IMG/VR virus record: IMGVR_UViG_3300044675_004686
Coordinates: 1-23,015 of that record
Strand: one strand, 5' to 3'
DNA from: a virus
Length of the DNA: 23,015 nt
The notes under the pieces are model-generated. The model worked only from the letters and a program-made list of their open reading frames with translations. It ran no database searches and was not told the origin of the DNA. Shown in pieces: positions 12,703-21,371 of this stretch; positions within the stretch are counted from its first letter, which is position 1; each line of letters begins with the position of its first letter. Both the position numbers and the translations under genes were made by a program.

Positions 12703-15075
12703 TTATTCTTTCTCCTGTTCTTCGGGGACTGATACCCGCTGCTCAGCAGCAAGGCTGGACATCAAGCGTTTGACAAGTGCAGCTTCTTCAGCGCTACCCG
12801 CTTTCGTACGTGGGATCTGCATCAAGAGGTTACGAACGGGGGCCGATTCGTAGAGTCGGGCAGCGCCGCCGACAGTACCCATCAAAGCGCCAGTCGTAAC
12901 CGCGCCCGACAGTCCACCTTGCAAACCACCAGCACCTACACCAAGCATCGCATAAAAATTCTGGACGCCAGAAGGTGGAAGGAGTGCAGCTTCGGAGGCA
13001 CGACGAGTCGTGTTAATTACACGGGATAAGCCTTGAATTCGATTGAGGTCATCGCCTGAAAAGAAGATGTTGATCGACTTGCCGAGATCTTTGACCTGTG
13101 TCGCGAATCGCTCAGGACTCACGTCACCGTTCTTGCTAGCTTTCTCGAATGCCCGAGCGATGATCGCTGAACGAGCGTTCGCACGACCCTCGGGGGTTAG
13201 GCCACGGTAGAGTTGGGCTACTTCACTTGGTTTCGAACTGAAAAGCAATCGATTGACGGTCTCGGGCACTAATTTACCTTCACCGAGCACCGATTTCAGT
13301 GTGGCAAGCTTCAGATCACCACTCATTTCTTCTAATCGGTTGTTAGCGACTTTCCATTTCATGTAATCACGACGATCGCCGTTTTGCTGAATAAAGTCAC
13401 CCATGTCGTCAGTCAGCGATTTATAAACATTCGAGACGACTTTGTCACCGATACCGCGAATGTTGGTCAACTCGGGGGCTTTGAAGCTCTGGCTCAACTG
13501 CTTTCGCAGCAACTCCACGTTCACCAGATCTTGACCTTGGATCGACGCTTTCCAGTCGCGCAAAATATTGATCGCTGGCTGCATTTGCTCCGAGCGCATT
13601 CCAGATAGTGTGGCGATTTCGTTATCAATTGCATTTACGGTACGACCAACTTCCACGGCTTTGCCGGACACATCGTCCACCATGACTTGGCCGAGTTGCC
13701 GCTTCTCCACAGCCGCCGTATTAGCTTCGTCAATTGCTTTGCGGTACTCGTCAATCCGAGTGTTCAAGCGGTCGATCCGTTGTTGGCCAGCCCAGCCGAG
13801 GTCACGCTTCGTTAGGTTGTTAACGCGATTCACAAGATTCGCTTGGTCAGCGTACAGCTTGCCAGCTTTCTGTGTCAATTCGTCCGCCTCGTCGATCATT
13901 TTCTGGCCGAGCACTGCGTTGGACTGAGCGCGAGAGATCTTGCCAATCACTTCTTCTTTCGCGCCGACATATTTCGTCAGGTCGTCGCCACGCTTGGTGG
14001 CCAGATCCTTCATGATCTTGGTCGACAAGATTTGCGGATCGTCGATACCAAAATCCGATGCAACGTCTTTGACCGCTTGAATCCGCTGCTCTTGCTGTTG
14101 TTGGCGCACTGGTCCGGTACCGACCAACGGGATTCGCTCCCCGATGGTCTGCAGCCATTTGGAGGCAAAAGTACGAGGAGGCACCACGTCCGAGGTCATA
14201 ACCCGAACTCCGGCACGCTCCGCCTCCGCCAGATCCGAGGGGAGTTGAACGGGGGCACGGGGAGCCACGGCACGAGCACCCGCCATACCGCCGCCGATAC
14301 CCGCGACGACCTGTCCGACAGGTCCGAGACCCGCCTCCTGTGCCATCTGGCTAGCAGCACCCGCTCCAGCACCGCCAGCGACTTGGGCCACAGGCTGAGT
14401 GGCCAACATTCGACCGACTTCGCGAGTCACAGGAGCGGCAGCACCTGCAGCGGCTTGGATAGCTTTACCCGCCCCGACGAATCCCCCCGCCCCGGCAGCA
14501 CCTGCAGCAGTCGATTGAACGATTCGTTCCGCTTCTGTCTTCGGTTGTGCGACACCAATACGGGTCAGCAAGTCTTCCATCGCCTGAGTCGGCAACGTAT
14601 ACTTGGTCCCGAGCATGCTATTGATAGTGCTGACGATCGGATCACCAAGTGTTGTAGCCAGAGCACCAGCGCCAGCACCCGCGATCGCTCCGGGGATAGC
14701 CCCGACGCCACCCACGGGAGCGCCGAGCATAGCCCCGAGCGCCGCTCCCCCGGCCACGGGAGCCACGCCACGAGTGATCGCGCCCATCAGCCCGGTCGCA
14801 GTAGTCTGGGGGCCAGCGGCTGAAGTGTCCTCGACCACTGGAGTAACACCGGGAGTCGCAGGTTGTGGTTGTTCAACGGGGGCTTGCGCTTCAGCACCCG
14901 GAAAACGCACATCGACCGCCACGCCACGACCCTCAGGGGTCTGGACGTTGAACGTCTGAGCACGCTGAGCGAAGGCGGCTTGAGCCGCTTGCCCGATTTG
15001 CTCTGGAGTCGCACCCTCTGGCCCCTCAATATTGAGGATAGTACCGTCAGGAGCTTGGATTTTATAAATTTTCAT
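12703..15075 (-). CDS. large ejection protein in gp16 position
   Basis: 790 residues. The N-terminus (MKIYKIQAPDGTILNIEGPE, then GATPEQIGQAAQAAFAQR) is a small module common at the start of phage internal virion proteins. A Pro-rich linker (60-90) follows. Two Gly/Ala-rich hydrophobic segments, near 95-150 and 195-275, could insert into membranes. The remainder is mostly helical, with coiled-coil potential around 350-560. I see no lytic transglycosylase motif. P22 gp16 occupies the same position after gp20 and before the tailspike, and is ejected into the cell to help DNA cross the envelope, but this protein is longer (P22 gp16 is about 610). The role is from synteny and composition. Confidence 0.8.
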   Translation of the reverse strand: MKIYKIQAPDGTILNIEGPEGATPEQIGQAAQAAFAQRAQTFNVQTPEGRGVAVDVRFPGAEAQAPVEQPQPATPGVTPVVEDTSAAGPQTTATGLMGAITRGVAPVAGGAALGAMLGAPVGGVGAIPGAIAGAGAGALATTLGDPIVSTINSMLGTKYTLPTQAMEDLLTRIGVAQPKTEAERIVQSTAAGAAGAGGFVGAGKAIQAAAGAAAPVTREVGRMLATQPVAQVAGGAGAGAASQMAQEAGLGPVGQVVAGIGGGMAGARAVAPRAPVQLPSDLAEAERAGVRVMTSDVVPPRTFASKWLQTIGERIPLVGTGPVRQQQQEQRIQAVKDVASDFGIDDPQILSTKIMKDLATKRGDDLTKYVGAKEEVIGKISRAQSNAVLGQKMIDEADELTQKAGKLYADQANLVNRVNNLTKRDLGWAGQQRIDRLNTRIDEYRKAIDEANTAAVEKRQLGQVMVDDVSGKAVEVGRTVNAIDNEIATLSGMRSEQMQPAINILRDWKASIQGQDLVNVELLRKQLSQSFKAPELTNIRGIGDKVVSNVYKSLTDDMGDFIQQNGDRRDYMKWKVANNRLEEMSGDLKLATLKSVLGEGKLVPETVNRLLFSSKPSEVAQLYRGLTPEGRANARSAIIARAFEKASKNGDVSPERFATQVKDLGKSINIFFSGDDLNRIQGLSRVINTTRRASEAALLPPSGVQNFYAMLGVGAGGLQGGLSGAVTTGALMGTVGGAARLYESAPVRNLLMQIPRTKAGSAEEAALVKRLMSSLAAEQRVSVPEEQEKE

Positions 15076-15078
15076 CCT

Positions 15079-16530
15079 TTACCCCGGAATCAATACAAAC
15101 CCGCCACCGAGAGGAGTACCACCACGGCCACCACCTGCAGGAGGAGCGGCTGGTGTTGGAGTACCCCCACCCGCTGGAGCACCACCACCAAATCCGAACT
15201 TCGAAGCGTTCGGGTAAGCAGCGGCTTTCTTCATGATACCGGTATAGATCTTTTCCAGACGATCAAGGTTACGAATGATGTCCGCGTCCTTCTGGTTCAG
15301 ATCAATAGAACCCAGCACGCTCTGCAAGAATTTCAATTCCTGTTCGGTGATGTTACCAAGAGCGCCGCCTGTTGGAGATTCCATCCGCATCTGGTTCAAG
15401 CGATCAAAACCGATGTTAGCCTGAATTGTTCGGACCAAGCCTTCAGCGGACCTTCGGGCAGAACCAGCAGCAAGAACACCACCTTGTTCTCCTACAACCG
15501 CACCAGCCGTTCCAGTAATCGGGTCTACGATTTTCTGCTTTTTAATATCGTTCCGTAACTTTTTCACATCATCCAAAACGATCGTCGACGCTGTGACTGC
15601 AGATTCAGCAGCAGCAGCACCTTTGCCAGCAGCGGCTTCCAATTCACGAGCCGTTTTCGATCCGGGGATCACTTCCATGGCGACTGGCTTGTTGCCATCG
15701 TAGGTCATCCGGTAATCCGGGGGGATCGACCCGATCTGGGGAGGCAGGTTGACCGTAACCCCGCCACCACCGACAGCAGTGATTTTGCCAGTATTAATAT
15801 CCTTCTGGTAAGTGTTTCCAGCCGGGAGGCCCATCGTTTTTGCATTGGCTGGAGTCAGGATTTCGAAGCGCTCACCAGTTGTACCTGTTGCACCTAGAGA
15901 CTCGATTTTACCAGTCTTCGTATTGCGTTGGTAAGTGTTGCCAGCCGGGAGGCCCAGAGTCTTGACCTTTTCGGGAGTTATGACTTCAAAGCCTTCAGTC
16001 GCCTGAACACCAGTCGCATCAGCGATCTTCTTAAACTTGTCAGGATTCAAAACCGCCAGCGCGAAATTGGTACCAGACTGAGCGCCTTTGATATCGCCCG
16101 ACTTCAGCGATTCACGGATCTGTTCGTAGATACCGACAGGCTGTTTCGAATTCTTGCGTGCTTCGATGATTACGTCAAGCTCTGCAGAAGCAGCATCAAC
16201 GTTACCTTTCTCCAGTGCGTTTGAAACTTTAGCTCCGGAAAAGAATTCATTATCAACACGCTCTTGGCCGTACATCTTCGACGCGTCACCGAACGCCTCC
16301 CGGAATTGGGGGTACTTGGTGATCATGTTCGCCCAAGTCGATTGGGTCGGGTTAGCCTGAGCAGCGGCCAGATCCGCCGCGAGTTGCTGCTTCATTTGAG
16401 CGGCCTGTTGAGCGGCCTCTCGCTTTTCTTGCATTTCACGGATGCCGACACCGAGCCTCAATCCCTCACCCAAGCTTTGCGCTAGGTTGACCTGAGGAAT
16501 CTGAGCCATATAGTTAATAGGTTGTACCAT
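15079..16530 (-). CDS. probable ejection protein in gp20 position
   Basis: 483 residues, similar in length to P22 gp20. The first 75 residues are helical and Ala/Gln-rich. Two copies of a 41-residue module occur near the middle, each with LTP or ITP, GLPAGNTYQ and TGKI in order. A Gly/Pro/Ala-rich tail ends VLIPG. GAGG lies seven bases before ATG 16530; ATG 16509 is a weaker alternative. No enzyme motif is present. P22-like order (gp7, gp20, gp16) and the predicted long helices support an internal virion protein released with the DNA. Similarity to gp20 itself was not tested. Confidence 0.78.
   Translation of the reverse strand: MVQPINYMAQIPQVNLAQSLGEGLRLGVGIREMQEKREAAQQAAQMKQQLAADLAAAQANPTQSTWANMITKYPQFREAFGDASKMYGQERVDNEFFSGAKVSNALEKGNVDAASAELDVIIEARKNSKQPVGIYEQIRESLKSGDIKGAQSGTNFALAVLNPDKFKKIADATGVQATEGFEVITPEKVKTLGLPAGNTYQRNTKTGKIESLGATGTTGERFEILTPANAKTMGLPAGNTYQKDINTGKITAVGGGGVTVNLPPQIGSIPPDYRMTYDGNKPVAMEVIPGSKTARELEAAAGKGAAAAESAVTASTIVLDDVKKLRNDIKKQKIVDPITGTAGAVVGEQGGVLAAGSARRSAEGLVRTIQANIGFDRLNQMRMESPTGGALGNITEQELKFLQSVLGSIDLNQKDADIIRNLDRLEKIYTGIMKKAAAYPNASKFGFGGGAPAGGGTPTPAAPPAGGGRGGTPLGGGFVLIPG
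15781..15993 (-). repeat. tandem in-frame repeat, 123-base period
   Basis: The segment 15781-15870 matches 15904-15993 at an offset of 123 bases (41 codons), including the shared run GCCAGCCGGGAGGCCCA. The two copies encode FEILTPANAKTMGLPAGNTY and FEVITPEKVKTLGLPAGNTY followed by Q-x-x-x-x-TGKI. Differences are scattered and mostly silent or conservative, which points to an old duplication kept as a protein module. Confidence 0.85.
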
Positions 16531-16539
16531 AGTTTAGCC

Positions 16540-17283
16540 TCAGCCGAAAATGGAACCGCTTGGGCGAAGACCTTGGCCACCACCCATATAACCCAAATTG
16601 GGAGCACCAGCACCAGCAGCAGCACCAACGGGAGCGCCACCGCCACCACCACCAAACCCTTTCATCGCACCAGCAATCGTTCCGCCAATCTGCAACAAAT
16701 CTCCAAAAGTTTGTCGGGCCACGCCACCCTGAGCAAGCTGTCCGCCAGCCATTGCCGCACCCTGTTGACCAAAAAGATTGGCCACGTTCGCGCCGAGCGT
16801 TTGACCCGCTGCTGCTTGACCCGCTGCTGCGTTCTGGCCCATGGTCGTCAAACCACCGAGCCTAGAATACTGTTGGTTGATCAAATCACTGAGGAGTTGG
16901 GGACGGAATTGAGCGAGTGCGGCCTGAACGTTACCTCCACGCAGACCGCCAGTAGCAGCAGCTTGCTGAAGAATAGCTCTTTCGCCTTGCTGGGTCATGG
17001 CCTGAAATTGTGGGGAACCTTCGATCCCGGCGATCGCTTGCTGTTGTGCCTCAGCGCCGCCGAGTCCGAGCAAGGCTTGTTGGCCACCAAGAGCACCAGT
17101 ACCCGCCGTAACATAGGGGGCCATCAATTCGACGAATTTATCGAATTGACGACGCTGCTCTTCAATGCCCTGTTGTGCTGCAGCGGATTGAGTAGCTCCC
17201 GCACGCTCCGCTGCTTTTCCAGCTTGTTTTGCTCCGGTGATACCACCGAAGACATCGCCGATTAAGTCACCGACAAAACTCAT
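16540..17283 (-). CDS. probable DNA transfer protein in gp7 position
   Basis: 247 residues from ATG 17283, chosen because GGAG (17290-17293) lies six bases upstream; the frame runs 23 codons further but without a better site. The N-terminus MSFVGDLIGDVFGG is followed by a helical, Gln- and Ala-rich body (EEQRRQFDKFVELMAPYV, GQQALLGLGG) and a Gly-rich tail. This plan is typical of phage DNA transfer / internal virion proteins, and P22 gp7 (about 229 residues) holds the same place. It shares ATGA with the GNAT-like gene upstream. The gene is secure; the function rests on composition and synteny. Confidence 0.8.
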   Translation of the reverse strand: MSFVGDLIGDVFGGITGAKQAGKAAERAGATQSAAAQQGIEEQRRQFDKFVELMAPYVTAGTGALGGQQALLGLGGAEAQQQAIAGIEGSPQFQAMTQQGERAILQQAAATGGLRGGNVQAALAQFRPQLLSDLINQQYSRLGGLTTMGQNAAAGQAAAGQTLGANVANLFGQQGAAMAGGQLAQGGVARQTFGDLLQIGGTIAGAMKGFGGGGGGAPVGAAAGAGAPNLGYMGGGQGLRPSGSIFG

Positions 17284-17861
17284 ATTGTTCTCCAATCCTG
17301 TCGGGTCATACCGAGGACGTGCACATCTTTCACAGCACCGTTTTGGATGCAAGCTTGACGACGACGACCCTCGACTTTAAACCCGAGTTTCAAGCAATAA
17401 TTCTTGGCCGATTCCAAGCCTTCGATCACGTAGGCAGTGACCCGCAAAATGGGGTGAGCGAAAGCCCAAGCCAAAAACGCATGACCGAGTTCGCGAGAGT
17501 GCCAAATGGAGGACCGCTTCAAGAATGCATGAAGCTCCATTTCGATATCCGAGAACCGGATAGCCATGAACGCACCAGCGAAATCGCCACCAATCCAAGA
17601 AGACAGATAAGTGACGGCTGGATGGTTAACGGGGGTAGCTGGACGCTGGTCGTGACCGACCTTCGTGATATACGGGTCCGAATAGACCTCAAGAAGATGG
17701 CCCTTCGTGATCCCTTCAGTAACAGCTACCTGCAGCATCGTTTCTCCGAATACGGGGGATTGAGCCGCTGGCTGCTCGATAGGCTCAGCACACGAATTTT
17801 CGCACACCGGACGCAGCCTGTCAATCCCTATGAATACACTTCGTTTACGTTGCATCATCAT
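17280..17861 (-). CDS. GNAT-like protein, P22 gp14 (DUF2824) position
   Basis: 193 residues from ATG 17861, which overlaps the stop of the upstream gene. A second start, ATG 17738, has a better ribosome binding site (GGAG, five bases before) and gives 152 residues, close to P22 gp14. The shared part looks like a GNAT acetyltransferase fold: LGHAFLAWAF for the helix with the acyl-CoA loop, then RVTAYVIEGLESAKNYCLKL and GFKVEG near the end. P22 gp14, a head assembly protein of this fold, sits between the tail needle and gp7, as here. The extra 41 residues (RSVFIGIDRLRPVCE...) are not recognised; the longer form is listed because it leaves no gap in a tightly packed block. Enzyme activity is uncertain. 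Confidence 0.65.
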   Translation of the reverse strand: MMMQRKRSVFIGIDRLRPVCENSCAEPIEQPAAQSPVFGETMLQVAVTEGITKGHLLEVYSDPYITKVGHDQRPATPVNHPAVTYLSSWIGGDFAGAFMAIRFSDIEMELHAFLKRSSIWHSRELGHAFLAWAFAHPILRVTAYVIEGLESAKNYCLKLGFKVEGRRRQACIQNGAVKDVHVLGMTRQDWRTI

Positions 17862-18481
17862 GTGGCCGGGGTTTGTGCTGTTAACAGACCGTTGGTGAAA
17901 GTCATACTACCATTAGACCCAGCCAGAGTTAATTTAGCTGTTGTGATTGTGGTAGTGAGACCACCAGCCAAAGGAGATCCATTAGAAGCCGCCGTTAACC
18001 GACCTTTGGCATCGACAGTGAATGACGCAAAAGTATAACTTCCCGGTGCAACTGTGGTGTCGTTGAGACTGATGGCCGGTGTCGAACCACCACTACTAGC
18101 GATAGGTGGAGTACCGGTAACGCTAGTCACTGGTGTGGTCCCACTGGAAGCCGCCGTTAACCGACCTTGTGCGTCGACAGTGACTGACGCATATGTATAA
18201 CTTCCCGGCGTAACTGTAGTGTCAGTGATGGCTAACGTGATCGTGCCGGGACCATTAGTGACATCGATTCCTGCGCCGGGTGTCAGTTTGTTTTTAGCGA
18301 GACCGGGAGTGTTACCAATCAACAAATCACCGTCAGTGTAACTAGTCTGACCAGTTCCTCCGCTTTCAACAGGAACCAAGTTGATATTGGCAAATAATTT
18401 TTCAAACTGCCTAATCTGTTCTTGGTCGACTAGAAATTTAGCCAACTGGTCACGAGTTAGATTGATTCGTTGAGTAGCCAT
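17858..18481 (-). CDS. repeat-containing fibre-like protein in tail-needle position
   Basis: 207 residues. The N-terminal 35 residues are helical (DQLAKFLVDQEQIRQFEKLF) and could trimerise. A GGTGQTSYTDGDLLIGN segment, frequent in phage fibres, follows. Two copies of a DTTV-x-PGSYT-[YF]-AS-[VF]-TVDA-[QK]-GRLTAAS module come next, with a beta-rich Thr-rich end. P22 has its tail needle gp26 between gp10 and gp14; this gene lies between the gp10-like and gp14-like genes. It is therefore a candidate needle or plug, but it lacks the long coiled coil of gp26. The start has no strong Shine-Dalgarno site and lies two bases after the previous stop. Confidence 0.8.
   Translation of the reverse strand: MATQRINLTRDQLAKFLVDQEQIRQFEKLFANINLVPVESGGTGQTSYTDGDLLIGNTPGLAKNKLTPGAGIDVTNGPGTITLAITDTTVTPGSYTYASVTVDAQGRLTAASSGTTPVTSVTGTPPIASSGGSTPAISLNDTTVAPGSYTFASFTVDAKGRLTAASNGSPLAGGLTTTITTAKLTLAGSNGSMTFTNGLLTAQTPAT
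17985..18225 (-). repeat. in-frame direct repeat, 162-base offset
   Basis: About 79 bases at 17985-18063 recur at 18147-18225 with an offset of 162. The longest shared runs are GAAGCCGCCGTTAACCGACC and GTATAACTTCCCGG. They encode the two fibre modules of the tail-needle-position gene. The high nucleotide identity suggests a fairly recent duplication or exchange, compared with the older repeat in the gp20-position gene. Confidence 0.85.
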
Positions 18482-18483
18482 GA

Positions 18484-19896
18484 TCAGTGTGCCAAAGGCT
18501 CGATTTGAGCTTCAAGACGAATAAACGATAAGTGCGCTTGACTGTCCCCACGGAACCGTTGGACGCGCCAATTGCGCATATAACCCTGACGCAACCATAC
18601 GAGTCGACGCTGGGTATCACCTATAGTGCCGACGGAAATCGACCTGTCTTGGCTCCATGCTATACCATCCAATGAATAACTAGTAGAAATCATCGGATTT
18701 ATCCCCAACGCCACACGACCAGTCAGTGTCACTAACTCAAGTTCACTAAAGATCGCACCATTGCTTTCATTATAGACGATCATCGTGCCAAATTCCCAAC
18801 GCACGATAACACCCCAATGGGAACCAATATCTTGCACGAGGTAGCCGATTGCGTTCGATTGAGGATCTCCGACTAGCCATTTATCGTAAGCCCAGACCAA
18901 ATTCCGGGCACGGTATTGAGCGAACCCGACTGTGGTGGAAACCAGCACAAACCATACTTGAGTTTCGAGTACTTGAGAAGCAGCAGCATCATAGACCAGA
19001 GTACGATCTGGAAGATGAATATACAGGTGTTGATGTGCCTTGTCGTTGCGTGCCTCGAATTTAGCCAACGCTAATTGCGCCTCGGTGTACTCCAGCAATA
19101 ACTCGTCAATTTCTTGTGTGCTGATCTTGCTGGTCGTGGCGTTCGCGGCAAGATATATGCCGGGGGCTTCGTTGCGTCCAGATCCCAAAAAGGCAATATT
19201 ATCTACATAGACACAGCACGCTTGGGTTCCGACGCACCCTTTTTGGACTTGAGCACCGTCGATAACAGTAAACGGGAAAGGTACTGGAGTAGTCACCCCG
19301 CCATAAACCTCAATAGTGTGACGATTGATCGCATAAACTTCGTTACGCAACCTGAGCAAAGAGGTTACCGGATCTGGATCAGCAATCGGCTCTTCAAAAG
19401 CGAAGGCATTAATGGTGAAGGGATCGCCAAGGTCAGTGACGAACAGCCGATCCCCGTCAGTTAACATAAACCGACCTTCGATAAAACAAAAATCGATGAT
19501 AGGACCGATAGTTACCGATGGGTAATTGCCGATCGTGAGCGTTCCATCCCAGAAGTAGATCCGACCACCAGAAGTCACGGCCAAATGGTCGAAACTGTAA
19601 TCGAAGATCACCAGTTGGTCAATAGGTCCACCAACATCACCCAAGACGGTTACAGCACCATTACTTGCAACGGTGACAAGCTTTGTGCCCATGGCCCGGT
19701 AGCAAACACCATTCCAGTTGATACCGCCACGGTCCACGCCGGGACCAGTACCATTGGTTACAATACCGTCACCCGGACGGATAAAGCCATTGCCGATCCC
19801 AGATTGCTTCGGTACAGGTACCAAATTTACTGGATAACTGGTACGTAAATCCGGACCACCATCAGTAAAAACACCGTTGAAGATTGGAATTTGCAT
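18484..19896 (-). CDS. packaged DNA stabilization protein, P22 gp10-like
   Basis: 470 residues, almost the length of P22 gp10 (472). The N-terminus MQIPIFNGVFTDGGPDLRTS with YPVNLVPVP is typical of this family of phage head-completion and tail-hub proteins. Beta-propeller-like repeats follow (RIYFWDGTLTIGNYPSV, RNEVYAINRHTIEVYGG, DNIAFLGSGRNEAPGIYLA, GFAQYRARNLVWAYDKWLVG). In P22 the protein binds gp4 at the portal vertex and receives gp26. The gp4-like gene lies about 2 kb upstream, separated by three other genes, an insertion relative to P22. Confidence 0.9.
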   Translation of the reverse strand: MQIPIFNGVFTDGGPDLRTSYPVNLVPVPKQSGIGNGFIRPGDGIVTNGTGPGVDRGGINWNGVCYRAMGTKLVTVASNGAVTVLGDVGGPIDQLVIFDYSFDHLAVTSGGRIYFWDGTLTIGNYPSVTIGPIIDFCFIEGRFMLTDGDRLFVTDLGDPFTINAFAFEEPIADPDPVTSLLRLRNEVYAINRHTIEVYGGVTTPVPFPFTVIDGAQVQKGCVGTQACCVYVDNIAFLGSGRNEAPGIYLAANATTSKISTQEIDELLLEYTEAQLALAKFEARNDKAHQHLYIHLPDRTLVYDAAASQVLETQVWFVLVSTTVGFAQYRARNLVWAYDKWLVGDPQSNAIGYLVQDIGSHWGVIVRWEFGTMIVYNESNGAIFSELELVTLTGRVALGINPMISTSYSLDGIAWSQDRSISVGTIGDTQRRLVWLRQGYMRNWRVQRFRGDSQAHLSFIRLEAQIEPLAH

Positions 19897-19899
19897 GTT

Positions 19900-20163
19900 T
19901 CACCACTTAACTTTATTGGCCCAATAAGCAGCACTCATTTTGCCCTTGGCGATGTTTTTGGCGTGACGAGCCTTAAATGCCTCGTTGCGCTTGCTCCCGT
20001 CCGGTGAACCTTTGACGCCCTGCTGACCGAACCGAATGGTTTTGATCTCGTCACCCGACTTGGCCACCACGACGTGGCTTTTAGTGGGATGACTTGGCGT
20101 GGCCTTGGGCTTATTGTAGCCCGAGACCCCAGCACGAGCAAGGCGTGTGTCTTTGGTGGCCAT
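19900..20163 (-). CDS. small basic protein, DUF6321-like
   Basis: 87 residues, very basic. It shows the conserved features RLARAGVSGYNKPKATPSHP, KSHVVVAKSGDEIKTIRFGQ, and the end FKARHAKNIAKGKMSAAYWA. This matches a small protein found in many tailed phages and listed as DUF6321. Its role is unknown; a nucleic-acid-binding or virion-associated role would fit the charge. The start has no evident Shine-Dalgarno site and lies three bases after the previous stop. Confidence 0.85.
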   Translation of the reverse strand: MATKDTRLARAGVSGYNKPKATPSHPTKSHVVVAKSGDEIKTIRFGQQGVKGSPDGSKRNEAFKARHAKNIAKGKMSAAYWANKVKW

Positions 20164-20166
20164 GGC

Positions 20167-21351
20167 TTAGAAGCTGATATGCAGCTTGTAAGCTTCCAAG
20201 CGCATTAGGTTATTGGCTGTCGCTGGCTTAACCGTGATGACGAAGGTTTGGTCCACAGTGGTGTCCACAGTCAAAAATACGTTCGCGCCAGTGGACAAAC
20301 CATGGCCGACTGCGCTGGCTGAATTGCTAACCACCTGTGAACCGCCACGATTACACATGAGCTTTTGTACACAAGCGCTGGAATTATTGGCTGCTGCTGC
20401 TGCCAACAAGACGCCGCCGCCGTAGGTCATACCTAAGGTTTTGACGGTAGCGTTATTGGTCAGGCTGAACAGGGCATCAATTTCCATGCCGCCGCCCGTA
20501 CCCATGGCCCATCCCGGTACGGTGATCGTGGCCACGGTTACTTCGGTATTGGCCACGGCCACGACTGGCACGCCATACCAGACCAAGGCGGTCTGAGTGC
20601 CGGACTGTGTGCCGCTGGTTGTGACGGCTGCGCCGCCTACCGAGGTGGATACTGTGAAGGTGTTGGCCGATAGTATGGTTTTGACGTAATACGTCGTATT
20701 GATGGCCAAGCCGGTCGGCAATGCACCTGTGGTGGTGAACCGGATGGTATCATCTACCGACAAGCCATGATTTGTCCATGTCACCACACCGGGCGCGGTA
20801 ATGCTGATGGTTACAGTGGAATCGACGTAAGGAAGGTCAATCGTAACTTCCTCAGTGTCGGTGTCTGCGTCCAGCACTTCATAGAAGCCGGTAGAAGCCG
20901 TGCCGCCAGTCCAAGTGATATATAAGTCCTGACCTTGTGCAACCGCGTTGGTGAGGCCGTGCACGCCAGCGCTGACCAATTTAACGTCACCAGAGTCATC
21001 ATCATAAGTCAGGGTGACGAATGTAGCAGCTGGCTCGACCAAGCTGACTGGTGCAAGGCTGCCGAGCACCAAGGCAGGAAAGCTACGAAGCTGTGGCTGT
21101 GCGCCAATACTGTACTCGACTTCAGCGTTACGGCTGGAGATTCGAATCACACGATCTTGATCATAAGGACCAAAGGTCTGAGCACTATTGAAAAGGCTAC
21201 CAACGGTAGCGTAGATCCACGGTTGGCCCGGATAGGCCGTCTGCAACTGAACAGTAGTCGGCTCGTTGCCTGTACTACCAATACTGATGAATTCACCTGT
21301 TGGGACCAGCAAATCAACATTGCTGACGGTAGGCGATGACTGAATGAACAT
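20167..21351 (-). CDS. beta-rich structural protein with two tandem modules
   Basis: 394 residues starting after a near-perfect AAGGAG with six-base spacing, so it is probably abundant. The protein is rich in Thr, Val and Ser. It holds two related beta modules, roughly 125-175 and 185-255, each beginning with a HGL segment (VHGLTNAVAQGQDLYITWTG and WTNHGLSVDDTIRFTTTGAL). Such modules occur in phage virion surface and fibre proteins. The C-terminal third (VTVATITVPGWAMGTGGGME onward) is also beta-rich. It lies in the gap between the gp4-like and gp10-like genes where P22 has no counterpart. No named family is recognised. Confidence 0.82.
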   Translation of the reverse strand: MFIQSSPTVSNVDLLVPTGEFISIGSTGNEPTTVQLQTAYPGQPWIYATVGSLFNSAQTFGPYDQDRVIRISSRNAEVEYSIGAQPQLRSFPALVLGSLAPVSLVEPAATFVTLTYDDDSGDVKLVSAGVHGLTNAVAQGQDLYITWTGGTASTGFYEVLDADTDTEEVTIDLPYVDSTVTISITAPGVVTWTNHGLSVDDTIRFTTTGALPTGLAINTTYYVKTILSANTFTVSTSVGGAAVTTSGTQSGTQTALVWYGVPVVAVANTEVTVATITVPGWAMGTGGGMEIDALFSLTNNATVKTLGMTYGGGVLLAAAAANNSSACVQKLMCNRGGSQVVSNSASAVGHGLSTGANVFLTVDTTVDQTFVITVKPATANNLMRLEAYKLHISF

Positions 21352-21371
21352 GAGAATCTCCTTATATGGAA

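Noticed and set aside
13843-14823. 326-codon open frame on the + strand inside the gp16-position gene
   Set aside because: Ser/Thr/Arg/His-rich shadow of Gly/Ala-rich codons on the other strand; no ribosome site or domain.
16540-17352. Longer form of the gp7-position protein starting 23 codons upstream
   Set aside because: The extra residues (MHPKRCCERCARPRYDPTGL) look like read-through of the other gene's end, and ATG 17283 has GGAG at ideal spacing.
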